Source: Candidatus Saccharimonadota bacterium
GTDB taxonomy: Bacteria > Patescibacteriota > Saccharimonadia > Saccharimonadales > Saccharimonadaceae
DNA: 64,000 nucleotides
Reading direction: 5' to 3'
NCBI GenBank assembly: GCA_017524405.1
Contig: JAFWSJ010000014.1
Coordinates: 191,623-255,622 of the forward strand
Below, one piece after another: positions 51,918-59,867 of the stretch. The notes under the pieces were generated by a model. That model had not been told where the DNA came from and made no database searches. It saw nothing but the letters and a program-made list of their open reading frames with translations. The translations under genes were made by a program, and so were the position numbers. The number at the start of each line of letters is the position of its first letter. Positions within the stretch are counted from its first letter, which is position 1.

Positions 51918-53138
51918 ATGCAGAAGCGCGAGCGTCTGAATGAAAAAATTCTGATCGCTATGGATGCCCTTCATAACAGCAAGGGCTCTTTCATGGGCAT
52001 TTTTTTGATGGCATTCATGATCGGCGTGTCGCTCAAGGAATCGCCGACTGGATATATCTGCTACTGTATGACCGCGTATGCGTTTTACGGTATCTTGAGC
52101 ACCCTGTTCATGCACGTACTCGCCGCCCATCCGCTCGCTTCATGGCGCATCGGCATCTTTTCTAGCATCATTAATATTCTCGCGGTTATTCTCGTTGATC
52201 CAAACTGGCCGTTCTTCCCGCTCCTGATTGGTCTACTCACGGCCGTAGAGTCGCAACTTTTTCATCGCCCTCGCGAATTTCTCCAGGTACGCGAGATTTC
52301 GAGTGACAGACGGACGAAGTTCACGAGCGCCCGCAATATCTGCGCCCAAATCGCCAAGATCGTCATGCCATTCGTACTCGGCATCGTGATTAGCGAGACA
52401 AGCTTTGAACGCACCGCAATTATCGTATTAGCAATTTCGACCGTGCAACTTGTCTTATCATTCATGTTAAAACCACACTCGGAAATCAAGGTCAAAACTC
52501 ATACGCGGCGCGAAGTGTTAAAGTACGCCGTCGGACACACCGAAATCAGGCATGCACTCTGGGTTTTGCTCGCCTGCGGGATTGCGCTGAGTGGCTGCGC
52601 ATACGATATTGTCACGCAGCTCAATATTTACAACGCGGATAGCTCCAGCGTAAGCCTCGGCAGTATCCAATCCATTTCGTCCATCGCCGCAATTATTATC
52701 ATTCTGGTCTACCGCCATCTTCGAACCAAAAAGAAAACCGGCCGCGATGCGCTCGTATACGCACTGCTGCCAGCCTCGATTCTGTTGCCGATCACGGCAA
52801 TCCTGTTCCCCGGCAATTTCATTATCGCCGCGGTGCTCTTCGTTTATTTCCGCGCCGTCATGAGCGCGCTTTTCTGCAATACAATTTTCGATATTTACTA
52901 CGAAAACGCACTCCAAAAGTCTATCCATGACGACGCCTACCGAATGGAAATCAATATCCTCGGCGAGCTATGGCTTTGTATCGGGCGCGTGCTCAGCACG
53001 GCACCACTGCTATTCCTGCTACTCATCGGGCGCGACGACCTGACGCTGCCGCTTATCGCGATTCAGTCGCTCGCAGTTCCTGCAATGATAATTTCTATTC
53101 GTAAATACGAGACTTCACGAGCGCGAGGTAAGCTTTAG
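51918..53138 (+). CDS. MFS-like multi-pass membrane transporter
   Basis: 406 residues with about 11-12 hydrophobic segments and a basic central loop (KPHSEIKVKTHTRREVLKYA, near 185-205), the two-halves layout of major facilitator proteins. No specific substrate motif is seen. Single-gene unit with a leaderless promoter; its last 44 nt overlap a convergent small gene. Confidence 0.8.
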   Translation: MQKRERLNEKILIAMDALHNSKGSFMGIFLMAFMIGVSLKESPTGYICYCMTAYAFYGILSTLFMHVLAAHPLASWRIGIFSSIINILAVILVDPNWPFFPLLIGLLTAVESQLFHRPREFLQVREISSDRRTKFTSARNICAQIAKIVMPFVLGIVISETSFERTAIIVLAISTVQLVLSFMLKPHSEIKVKTHTRREVLKYAVGHTEIRHALWVLLACGIALSGCAYDIVTQLNIYNADSSSVSLGSIQSISSIAAIIIILVYRHLRTKKKTGRDALVYALLPASILLPITAILFPGNFIIAAVLFVYFRAVMSALFCNTIFDIYYENALQKSIHDDAYRMEINILGELWLCIGRVLSTAPLLFLLLIGRDDLTLPLIAIQSLAVPAMIISIRKYETSRARGKL

Positions 53139-53448
53139 CCGCTGCGCGGAAATGCTCTAGCTCGACGCCGGTGATTTTATGATAGACGCCGTCGTCGACT
53201 TTTTTGAAGACGCCATTTGTACGAACTTCATAGCGAATCGTCATGCCGTCTTCGTGCCAAATCCAAACGTTCTTTTTGTGCATGAAAAACTCACGGCGAT
53301 GGCCCGGCTCGACATTACCGAAAAGTGTCCGCCCAAGAGCGGATTCGGCATTAATTAAGTCCTTCTCGACGGAAGCGCGGCGCGCTTCGGCGTTCGGCTG
53401 CTTGCGTAGGACGCCTAGGAGATTTTTTCTAAGACGTGGTTTCGACAC
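53095..53448 (-). CDS. Hypothetical protein (117 aa), GTG start
   Basis: No family recognised. The start is GTG with GAGGAGGT 6 nt upstream, a very strong site that lies inside the preceding small gene. The N-terminus is basic (SKPRLRKNLLGVLRKQPN), the middle looks like a beta hairpin domain with aromatic residues (NVWIWHEDGMTIRYEVR) and the end is helical. It overlaps the upstream gene by 34 nt and the convergent MFS gene by 44 nt. It could be a substrate-binding or partner protein of its neighbour; nothing more can be said. Confidence 0.7.
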   Translation of the reverse strand: MSKPRLRKNLLGVLRKQPNAEARRASVEKDLINAESALGRTLFGNVEPGHRREFFMHKKNVWIWHEDGMTIRYEVRTNGVFKKVDDGVYHKITGVELEHFRAAAKAYLALVKSRIYE

Positions 53449-53615
53449 GAAATAACCTCCTCAGAAATGGCATCCAATTCATTAAAGAGGTCTTTGTCGC
53501 TAATCTTGTCTTCTTTGCGCGAAAAAGAATCACTGTAGCTTATCTGCTCAACTGGAGCAATCGCCGGCGCAATATTCGTCGGCAAATGGAATACTGATTT
53601 TTCTTCTTCGTTCAT
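53415..53615 (-). CDS. Hypothetical small acidic protein (66 aa)
   Basis: Starts MNEEEKSVFHLPTNIAPA, with GAGGT 9 nt upstream. Acidic, mostly helical in the second half (KDLFNELDAISEEVISC). No signal peptide. It begins 14 nt after tatD and overlaps the next gene by 34 nt with a strong internal ribosome binding site, so the two small genes are coupled. Toxin-antitoxin pairs can look like this, but no toxin family is recognised. Confidence 0.6.
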   Translation of the reverse strand: MNEEEKSVFHLPTNIAPAIAPVEQISYSDSFSRKEDKISDKDLFNELDAISEEVISCRNHVLEKIS

Positions 53616-53629
53616 ATTAGTTATACCTC

Positions 53630-54394
53630 TCAAATCTTATAGATGGACTCCGCGTTTTTGGTGGTAATTTTCTCCACCTCCGCGATACTCACCTTATAAT
53701 ATTCGGATGCCCATTCGGCTATGTTCCTCACATAACCTGGCTTATTCATTTTACCACGAAATGGCGCCGGTGTCAAGTAGGGAGCGTCCGTTTCGAGCAC
53801 AATCCTCTCGAGAGGAGCATGCACAATGTCCGCGAAGGTCGCTAGGCCGTTAACGCCGATATAGAGGTCTTTTTCGAGGGCGATTTTGAGGTTTTTCTTG
53901 CTGTCGGAGTAAGAATGGAGAACAGAGGTCGGCAGATGGAAATTATCAAAAATGGGCCAAAAATCGTCAAAGGCCTCTCTGATATGAAAGGATACTGGTT
54001 TTTTCTGATCTTGGGCAATCTGCAAAAGCTCTAGGAGCAATTCTCGTTGTCTCTCGCGGTCGAATCCATCAAAATGGTAATCCAGTCCAATTTCGCCTAT
54101 ACCGACGTTCTGGGGGCTCTCAAGGGCCTTTAAGGCCATATTTAGGTCGTTTGTCAAGGTTTCGCGGAATTTTTCCTCATACATATTAGGGTGATAGCCC
54201 CAAGTCCAGTAGATTTTTTCGCCTTTTTTTGCCCATTCTTCGGCAAATTGGCGGGCTTTTTCGGAATCTTCGGGGCTAGTGCCGATAGTAATTATCTTCT
54301 CTACCCCATTTTCGTGAGCGTGCGCAAAAACCTCTTCGGGAGTGCCATCCCGGTCAAAACCTTCATGAATATGAGTATGAGTGTCGACTAGCAT
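53630..54394 (-). CDS. tatD: TatD-family metal-dependent deoxyribonuclease
   Basis: 254 residues. Metal-dependent hydrolase with the first site in LVDTHTHIHEGF, Glu in GIGEIGLDYH, His in VSFHIREAFDD, His in LHSYSDS and the last Asp in LETDAPYLTP. Members are 3'-5' DNA/RNA exonucleases involved in repair. One base separates it from the DUF4868 gene upstream. Confidence 0.93.
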   Translation of the reverse strand: MLVDTHTHIHEGFDRDGTPEEVFAHAHENGVEKIITIGTSPEDSEKARQFAEEWAKKGEKIYWTWGYHPNMYEEKFRETLTNDLNMALKALESPQNVGIGEIGLDYHFDGFDRERQRELLLELLQIAQDQKKPVSFHIREAFDDFWPIFDNFHLPTSVLHSYSDSKKNLKIALEKDLYIGVNGLATFADIVHAPLERIVLETDAPYLTPAPFRGKMNKPGYVRNIAEWASEYYKVSIAEVEKITTKNAESIYKI

Positions 54395-54395
54395 A

Positions 54396-55379
54396 TTAGC
54401 CGCGTGGCGGTTCGCCTTCTGGCTCGTCGAGGAGTTTCTTGCTCTTAATCTCGTAGCGGCGGCCGTTTACTGGAGAAACGAAGTAATCTTCGCTGAGGAG
54501 ATTTACGAACATATGGAGGTCTTTGTCGTCCATGATGATGATCTTATTCTGGTCGTCAGTCATGAGCTCGAGCTGCATTTCGTCGGCGTAATCGAGGAGC
54601 TGTTCCTGAGTCATTTCGCCAATCTCGACACTCTGAAGCTTCTTGACGAGTGGCTTCTTATCCTCAAGGAGAGCATTAAGCGTCAAGCCCTCTGGGAAGC
54701 TAAGCTTGTAGGTCTCTTCGAGCTCCTTTGCCTTCTGCTCAGAAATGAGCTGTTGCTTGTAGTCAAACTGGAAGAGTTTTTCAAACTTGCTCTGGTTAAA
54801 GATAACAATCGTGCCGTCGACAATCGCGGTTTCATTGCCTTCTGGGACCTTGATAGCGAGGTCGGCCGTGAGCGGCTCGAAGCTTTCGCCGTTGAGCTCC
54901 CAGCTGAGCTTGCCCTTCAATGCGGCGCTAGCGGCAAGGTTCTTTGCGATATAGAAAGTCTTCTGGCCATCATCACCAGGGTAGCTGAACTTCGCGATAA
55001 TGCCCTTAATGCGCTTAAACTCGTGCTCCTGGTCAGTGAAGTAATCAATGTCCTTGTATTCGTGCTCGATGAGATGGATGAGCGTTTCGGCGCGGCCGAC
55101 TTTTTCGAGATCGATGCGATAAATAACTTTATCCTCGCCATCGGAGAGCTCGTATTCGCGGCATTCGAGGCCTTTGTCGGCTTCCTTCGTGATGTACTCG
55201 ACCGCCTCGAGCATAAACATACTGCGGATGGCCTGCATCAGGACATCGGAATAGCGCACCTTGTACGGGGTGTAGTTTTTGTTGAATAGAAATAGTTCTA
55301 CTGAAACGTTATTTTTGATTTCGTCGACACTGTTTGCCCACTTGAACACGTCGAAGCTTGGTTGAGCTTGTTGCTCCAT
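54396..55379 (-). CDS. DUF4868 (KwaB-like) protein
   Basis: 327 residues, cytoplasmic. The layout fits DUF4868, the family of the Kiwa anti-phage protein KwaB: an N-terminal region (VSVELFLFNKNYTPYKVR), a middle segment IVDGTIVIFNQSKFEKLFQFDYKQQ and a C-terminal block LSEDYFVSPVNGRRYEIKSKKLL. I base this on remembered family patterns, so it is moderate. No KwaA membrane partner is adjacent; the neighbours are tatD (1 nt) and ctpA (26 nt). It may be a stand-alone defence or housekeeping member. Confidence 0.6.
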   Translation of the reverse strand: MEQQAQPSFDVFKWANSVDEIKNNVSVELFLFNKNYTPYKVRYSDVLMQAIRSMFMLEAVEYITKEADKGLECREYELSDGEDKVIYRIDLEKVGRAETLIHLIEHEYKDIDYFTDQEHEFKRIKGIIAKFSYPGDDGQKTFYIAKNLAASAALKGKLSWELNGESFEPLTADLAIKVPEGNETAIVDGTIVIFNQSKFEKLFQFDYKQQLISEQKAKELEETYKLSFPEGLTLNALLEDKKPLVKKLQSVEIGEMTQEQLLDYADEMQLELMTDDQNKIIIMDDKDLHMFVNLLSEDYFVSPVNGRRYEIKSKKLLDEPEGEPPRG

Positions 55380-55405
55380 GACTCCTCCTGTTTTAATTTA
55401 GTTTA

Positions 55406-56662
55406 TCACTCATTCAATGCGGCGTCGAGCTGGGGATCTTCTTCTTTATTGATCTGCTCGAAGGTCCGTTCGACAACCTTGTCCGGCTCAATGCCCTCTT
55501 TGTCGATATTCTTGCCGTTCGGCGTATACCACTTGGCGATTGTCACGCGCAGCATTTCGCCGGTCAAGAACGACTCGAGCGACTGAACGCTGCCCTTGCC
55601 ATAGGTCTTCTCGCCAATGATCGTTGCGAGATTATAATCCTTCAATGCGCCGGCCACGATTTCGCTCGCGCTCGCCGTCGAACCATTCACGAGAACAATT
55701 GTTTTCTTCCCCGCGAGGATCGCATCGCCGCGCGTAGCGTAGGTTTTTTCGTTGTAGATACCATTGGCGGAACGCTGTTCGACGACAACTTTACCGTCGA
55801 TCCAAATCGATGCGACATCTCTAGCCGAAGTGACGTAGCCGCCGCCGTTGCCGCGAAGATCGAGAATGAACTTATCGCAGCCCTTATCGAGCGCTTCGCG
55901 CGCAAGTTTGCGCGTCAGGGTGCCAGTATCTTTGTCGAAGCGAGTAAGCGTAATAATTGCGGTCTTGCCGCGGTAATCAATGTAAGCCGAAACGTTGTTA
56001 ATCGTGGCGCGGGTTAAATCGAAGCTAATCTCTTTATTGTCGCGAACGACCGTGAGTTTAACTTGGGTACCTTCGGCGCCACGAAGCTTCTTCGCAACCT
56101 CATCAACCGATAATCCAGAGATGTCTTCGTCGTCAGCCTTGTAGATAATGTCGCCTGCGAGCACACCGGCAGCACGGGCCGGATTGTCCGGCATTGTGCG
56201 AAGGACTTTCACGAAGCCATCGCGGCTGCCAATTTCGACGCCAATACCGGCACCGACGTCGCCGCTTAGGTCCTTTTCGAAGTCGCTTGCTTCGGTCTCG
56301 TTCATGTAGTAGGTATAATCGTCGCCAGCCGCCTCTACCATGCCACGCTTAGCGCCTTCGATAAGTTTGCTCTTCTCGAGGTTGCCATCAAAATTCTCGG
56401 CTAGGCTCTGATAAATCGTATTTAGAGACGAAAAGTCTATGGTGTCGGCAGTATTTTTGCCACCGAGATAACGCCCAAGCGAGGAGCTAATCGGCGTCCA
56501 GTTGAGGCCGACAATGAGGCCGGCCGCCAAAGCAATTGCGCCAACAATAATTGCTGTAGTGAGGTTTACTTTTCTTTCGACTGCTGGGCTCTGATAGTAT
56601 AGTCGCCTGGTCGCATTAGAAGTTGAGTCTTTAGTAGATTTCGCAGTTTTTTTATTAGGCAT
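55406..56662 (-). CDS. ctpA: S41 C-terminal processing protease (CtpA/CtpB)
   Basis: 418 residues. One membrane segment (about 35-55), a PDZ domain (GAGIGVEIGSRDGFVKVLRTMPDNPA..., about 135-220) and the S41 protease core with catalytic Ser in VNGSTASASEIVAGAL and Lys in TYGKGSVQS. It processes exported proteins at the cell surface. It lies 16 nt after the PcsB-like gene, but has its own TATAAT 6 nt before the ATG. Confidence 0.95.
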   Translation of the reverse strand: MPNKKTAKSTKDSTSNATRRLYYQSPAVERKVNLTTAIIVGAIALAAGLIVGLNWTPISSSLGRYLGGKNTADTIDFSSLNTIYQSLAENFDGNLEKSKLIEGAKRGMVEAAGDDYTYYMNETEASDFEKDLSGDVGAGIGVEIGSRDGFVKVLRTMPDNPARAAGVLAGDIIYKADDEDISGLSVDEVAKKLRGAEGTQVKLTVVRDNKEISFDLTRATINNVSAYIDYRGKTAIITLTRFDKDTGTLTRKLAREALDKGCDKFILDLRGNGGGYVTSARDVASIWIDGKVVVEQRSANGIYNEKTYATRGDAILAGKKTIVLVNGSTASASEIVAGALKDYNLATIIGEKTYGKGSVQSLESFLTGEMLRVTIAKWYTPNGKNIDKEGIEPDKVVERTFEQINKEEDPQLDAALNE

Positions 56663-56668
56663 AAGAAT

Positions 56669-56674
56669 ATTATA
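56669..56674 (-). promoter_or_regulatory. -10 box of ctpA (leaderless)
   Basis: TATAAT preceded by AGTGA, 6 nt before the ATG at 56662. It lies in the 16-nt gap and overlaps the start of the end of the upstream gene. Confidence 0.5.
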
Positions 56675-56678
56675 TCAC

Positions 56679-57827
56679 TTAGCGGAAGTAGATATATTGG
56701 TACATGCCCTGGTCAACCCATTGCTCGGAATATTCGCCCTTGCGATAACCAGTCGCGGCGTTTGCGGAGTTGTACTGAGAGATATAGACACGATTACCAG
56801 AGACGGCTTCAACCCAAACGGCGTGGCCATAGGCACCACCCATCGAAATACCAACTGAGCCCGGCTTCGGAGTACTCGAAACTACGTAGCCAGCAGCACG
56901 AGCGTTGGCTGGCCACTGCTTGGCGTTACCATGGCCACCCCAGTATGGCATATAGCCGTAGGCGGCGTAAACTCTCCATGCCGTATAGGAGACACATTCA
57001 CAGATATACATACCCCACTGGTCGGCGAAAGCATCCTTCTGCTGAGGGCAGCGGTTGCTGTATGGGTAGCCACCCTTATTCGGGTCGCCCGCGGTGATGC
57101 CACTAGCATGCCAACGGCTCGCCAAATCAGCGAGAATCTTCTGCTGCTCTTCTTCGAGCGCCGCCTTTTGGTCGGCCGCGTCGTTCTGCATTTGACGATA
57201 GCTCGCTTCGTTTTCGCGAGTCTGAGCGAGGAGCGAGGCCTGCTCATTTTCGAGCACAACGAGGCGCGCCTTCTGACCTTCGAGATCCTGGATCATAAGC
57301 TCGGCATTTTTCTTCTTAACTTCGAGGTCGGCTTTGAGGTTTTTGTTCTCTTCGACAATACCAGCCAAAGTGTCAGTCAGACTAGAAAGACGCATTTCCT
57401 CGTCAATATAGCTCGAGAACGACTCGGAAGAAGCCATACGCTCAATCGTCGAAACTTCGCTACTGTAATAGAACTGAGCAATAACATAACCAATCGTCTC
57501 GGAGTTTTCCTCGATGCGTTTTTCGGTGGCTTCGATTTCAGCTGCAAGCTGTTCGCGCTCGGCCTCTTTCAGCTCGATCTGAGCGCGGAGGCTATCCTGC
57601 TGCGCGCGGAGCGAGTTGATTTTGCCCTGGATAGAATTGGCCTCGGCAGCAAAAGCGCTCGCCTGGTCTTCGTATTGCTTCATGCGAGAGCGAATCTCGG
57701 AAATCTTCGAATTGATATTATTGAGGTCCTGCTGGGTGTAGGCTCTAGCCTTCGGAGCAGGCAAAGAATTTGCTAACAAAAGCGCAGACGCGAGGACGAG
57801 ACAGAAAATGTTGCGCTTGATTTTCAT
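56679..57827 (-). CDS. PcsB-like exported coiled-coil CHAP hydrolase
   Basis: 382 residues. Signal peptide to about residue 29 (LLLANSLPAPKARA), a long coiled coil (30-230) like the FtsX-binding part of PcsB, then a CHAP domain with the catalytic Cys in CECVSYTAWRVY and His in AYGHAVWVEA. By analogy with streptococcal PcsB it should be held by FtsX and switched on by FtsE during septum splitting. ftsX and ftsE lie directly upstream. The start at MKIKRNIF is 6 nt after TATGAT. Confidence 0.92.
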   Translation of the reverse strand: MKIKRNIFCLVLASALLLANSLPAPKARAYTQQDLNNINSKISEIRSRMKQYEDQASAFAAEANSIQGKINSLRAQQDSLRAQIELKEAEREQLAAEIEATEKRIEENSETIGYVIAQFYYSSEVSTIERMASSESFSSYIDEEMRLSSLTDTLAGIVEENKNLKADLEVKKKNAELMIQDLEGQKARLVVLENEQASLLAQTRENEASYRQMQNDAADQKAALEEEQQKILADLASRWHASGITAGDPNKGGYPYSNRCPQQKDAFADQWGMYICECVSYTAWRVYAAYGYMPYWGGHGNAKQWPANARAAGYVVSSTPKPGSVGISMGGAYGHAVWVEAVSGNRVYISQYNSANAATGYRKGEYSEQWVDQGMYQYIYFR

Positions 57828-57833
57828 ATTTTT

Positions 57834-57862
57834 ATCATAGCATAAGCGGAGTGGTTTTTCAA
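57834..57862 (-). promoter_or_regulatory. Promoter of the PcsB-like gene (leaderless)
   Basis: TTGAAA (57857-57862), 17-nt spacer, TATGAT (57834-57839), ATG 6 nt later. Confidence 0.7.
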
Positions 57863-57894
57863 GGCCACCCACTGATGCTGTTCCTTTCTTTTGA

Positions 57895-58920
57895 TTACTT
57901 TTGGCGGAGGTATTTGCGCGTTGCGAGCAAGGACGAAACGACGCCAATCAGGATGCCCGCGAGAATGAGCGCCGAGAAGGTTAGATACCAATAATTCTTC
58001 ATGATATCGATGGTCGGATCGAGTGTCGAAACGAAGCTAGAGCGCAAGGCAAAGGTGCCCGCGTAGACAGCTGCGCCGGTAAAGAGAGCAGCGATAATGC
58101 CATAGAAGGCAGCCTCGATCACAAATGGACCGACGATAAACCAGCGGCTGGCACCGACGAGGCGCATCATATAAATCTCTTCTTTGCGGTTGAAAATGGT
58201 CATACGAATCGTATTGAACACAACCAGGATTGCGATGAGCGCAAAGACGCCAGCGGCAATGAGACCGATGAGCTCAATACGGCGCATCATGGCGGCGATA
58301 TGGTCAATCGTCTCGCGACGGCTGGTTGCATAGCTAGGTGGGCGGTTTTCGTCAAGAAGCCCCTCCATCGATTCGTCGTTATCGACAAAATTCTCTAGCT
58401 CGGACGTATCGTCGAGGTTGATGAGCTTAACGTTGAGCACCCAGGACATCTTGTTTGGGGCTTCATAGAGGCTATTTATATACTCTTCGTCTTTAATCTT
58501 CGCAGTCTCGATAAGACGCTTAATCGCGGCATTATTCTGCTCTTCTGGCGAAGACGACTTTACGTCGATGACGGTCTTTAGCTGAGTCATACGGCCGATG
58601 ACGCGGTCAACCTGGTCAGACGAAGTGCTCTGCTTGAGATAAATCGACATGTCGATCTGCTGCTCGATCTTGTCGATAGTTGTGCTGAGCGCATGAGTGG
58701 CAATCATCGTGACGGAAAGCACAATGAGGGTGACAGCCATAATGGCAATTGCGGCGATGCTAAGCCAAGTATTGCGCGCAAAACTCTTGGCGCCATACTT
58801 CATGACGCGAGCGTTAGTGCGCAAATAGTGGTGGCGAGTCTTCGAAATACGGCGAAGACGCTCGCGGCTCACTGCTGCGGCAGCTTTTTTCTCTTCTTTC
58901 GTCAAAGGTTTCTTTGCCAT
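57895..58920 (-). CDS. ftsX: Cell division protein FtsX
   Basis: 341 residues, long for FtsX because of a basic N-terminal extension of about 40 residues. Four membrane segments (about 50-72, 208-230, 262-285, 308-330) with a large external loop between the first two, which would hold the hydrolase. Loop motifs such as RRIELIGLIAAGVFA and FNRKEEIYMMRLVGAS are typical of the family. It starts one base after the ftsE stop. Confidence 0.94.
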   Translation of the reverse strand: MAKKPLTKEEKKAAAAVSRERLRRISKTRHHYLRTNARVMKYGAKSFARNTWLSIAAIAIMAVTLIVLSVTMIATHALSTTIDKIEQQIDMSIYLKQSTSSDQVDRVIGRMTQLKTVIDVKSSSPEEQNNAAIKRLIETAKIKDEEYINSLYEAPNKMSWVLNVKLINLDDTSELENFVDNDESMEGLLDENRPPSYATSRRETIDHIAAMMRRIELIGLIAAGVFALIAILVVFNTIRMTIFNRKEEIYMMRLVGASRWFIVGPFVIEAAFYGIIAALFTGAAVYAGTFALRSSFVSTLDPTIDIMKNYWYLTFSALILAGILIGVVSSLLATRKYLRQK

Positions 58921-58921
58921 A

Positions 58922-59842
58922 TTAGTGGATAAACTTTCTCCGTTTCGCTACGGGCTTCGCATCTTCTTCGGCTTTAGCTTTGCGCATCTTCTCGATGACC
59001 TCTTCGCCAGAAGTTTTCTTCTTTTCTGGCTTCGGCTCAGCTGGAGCAACAGGCGCTTGCGGCTGAGCAACTTCTGGAGCCGGGGCAGCAGGTGCTGCTG
59101 GAGCCGGGGCCGGAGTGCCGCCGAGGGAACGCTTCTGGATCTTGATATTCGTGCCGTCGAGGTCATAATGACCGCTGTCTTTTTGGTCGCCAATAATCTT
59201 ACCGTCTTGGAGAGTAATAACGCGCTTCTTCAAAAGGTTCACCACCTTTTCATCATGAGTCGTCACGAGAATCGTAGTACCAAAGTTGTTAATTTCTTCG
59301 AGAAGTTTAATAATGCCCCAGGAATTCTCTGGATCGAGGTTGCCGGTAGGCTCATCGGCGATGAGAATCTTTGGCTGGCGCGCCATAGAACGCGCAATTG
59401 CAACACGCTGGCGCTGACCGCCAGACAATTCGCCTGGGAATTTCTTTTCCGTGCCGGACAAACCGACGAGGTCGAGCACCTTCGGAACGGTGCGCTTGAT
59501 CTCGGCATTTGATACGCCGACAATTTCTAGTGCGAAAGCAACATTTTCATAAACAGTGCGATTCGGAAGAAGCTTGAAGTCCTGGAAAACGACACCAATG
59601 CGACGGCGAAGATGTGGAATCTGGCGCTTCTTCATGAAATCATAATCAATACCGCCAACCATGATCTTGCCATAGTCCGGTTTCTCTTCTCGAGTAAGCA
59701 TCTTGATGAGAGTCGACTTGCCCGCGCCGGATTTGCCGACTAAGAAAACGAATTCTTTTGGGGCAATGTGCAAAGAGACCTCGTCTAGTGCGGGGACTTT
59801 GTCATGAGGATAGTACTTCGAAACTTTTTCGAGAAGTATCAT
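58922..59842 (-). CDS. ftsE: Cell division ATP-binding protein FtsE with Pro/Ala/Lys tail
   Basis: 306 residues; the ABC domain occupies the first 225: Walker A VGKSGAGKSTLIK, signature LSGGQRQRVAIAR, Walker B ILIADEPTGNLDPE, switch His in VTTHDEK. It is followed by an 80-residue tail rich in Pro/Ala (GGTPAPAPAAPAAPAPEV) then Lys/Arg, not found in normal FtsE. It hydrolyses ATP to control FtsX and the PcsB-like hydrolase. Its ATG is 7 nt after TATCAT; prfB lies just upstream, a gene order also seen in Firmicutes. Confidence 0.95.
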   Translation of the reverse strand: MILLEKVSKYYPHDKVPALDEVSLHIAPKEFVFLVGKSGAGKSTLIKMLTREEKPDYGKIMVGGIDYDFMKKRQIPHLRRRIGVVFQDFKLLPNRTVYENVAFALEIVGVSNAEIKRTVPKVLDLVGLSGTEKKFPGELSGGQRQRVAIARSMARQPKILIADEPTGNLDPENSWGIIKLLEEINNFGTTILVTTHDEKVVNLLKKRVITLQDGKIIGDQKDSGHYDLDGTNIKIQKRSLGGTPAPAPAAPAAPAPEVAQPQAPVAPAEPKPEKKKTSGEEVIEKMRKAKAEEDAKPVAKRRKFIH

Positions 59843-59849
59843 AAATATT

Positions 59850-59855
59850 ATGATA
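59850..59855 (-). promoter_or_regulatory. -10 box of ftsE (leaderless)
   Basis: TATCAT preceded by TTATGG, 7 nt before the ATG at 59842; TTAGAC 18 nt upstream may be the -35 box. Confidence 0.5.
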
Positions 59856-59867
59856 CCATAAGCGCAA

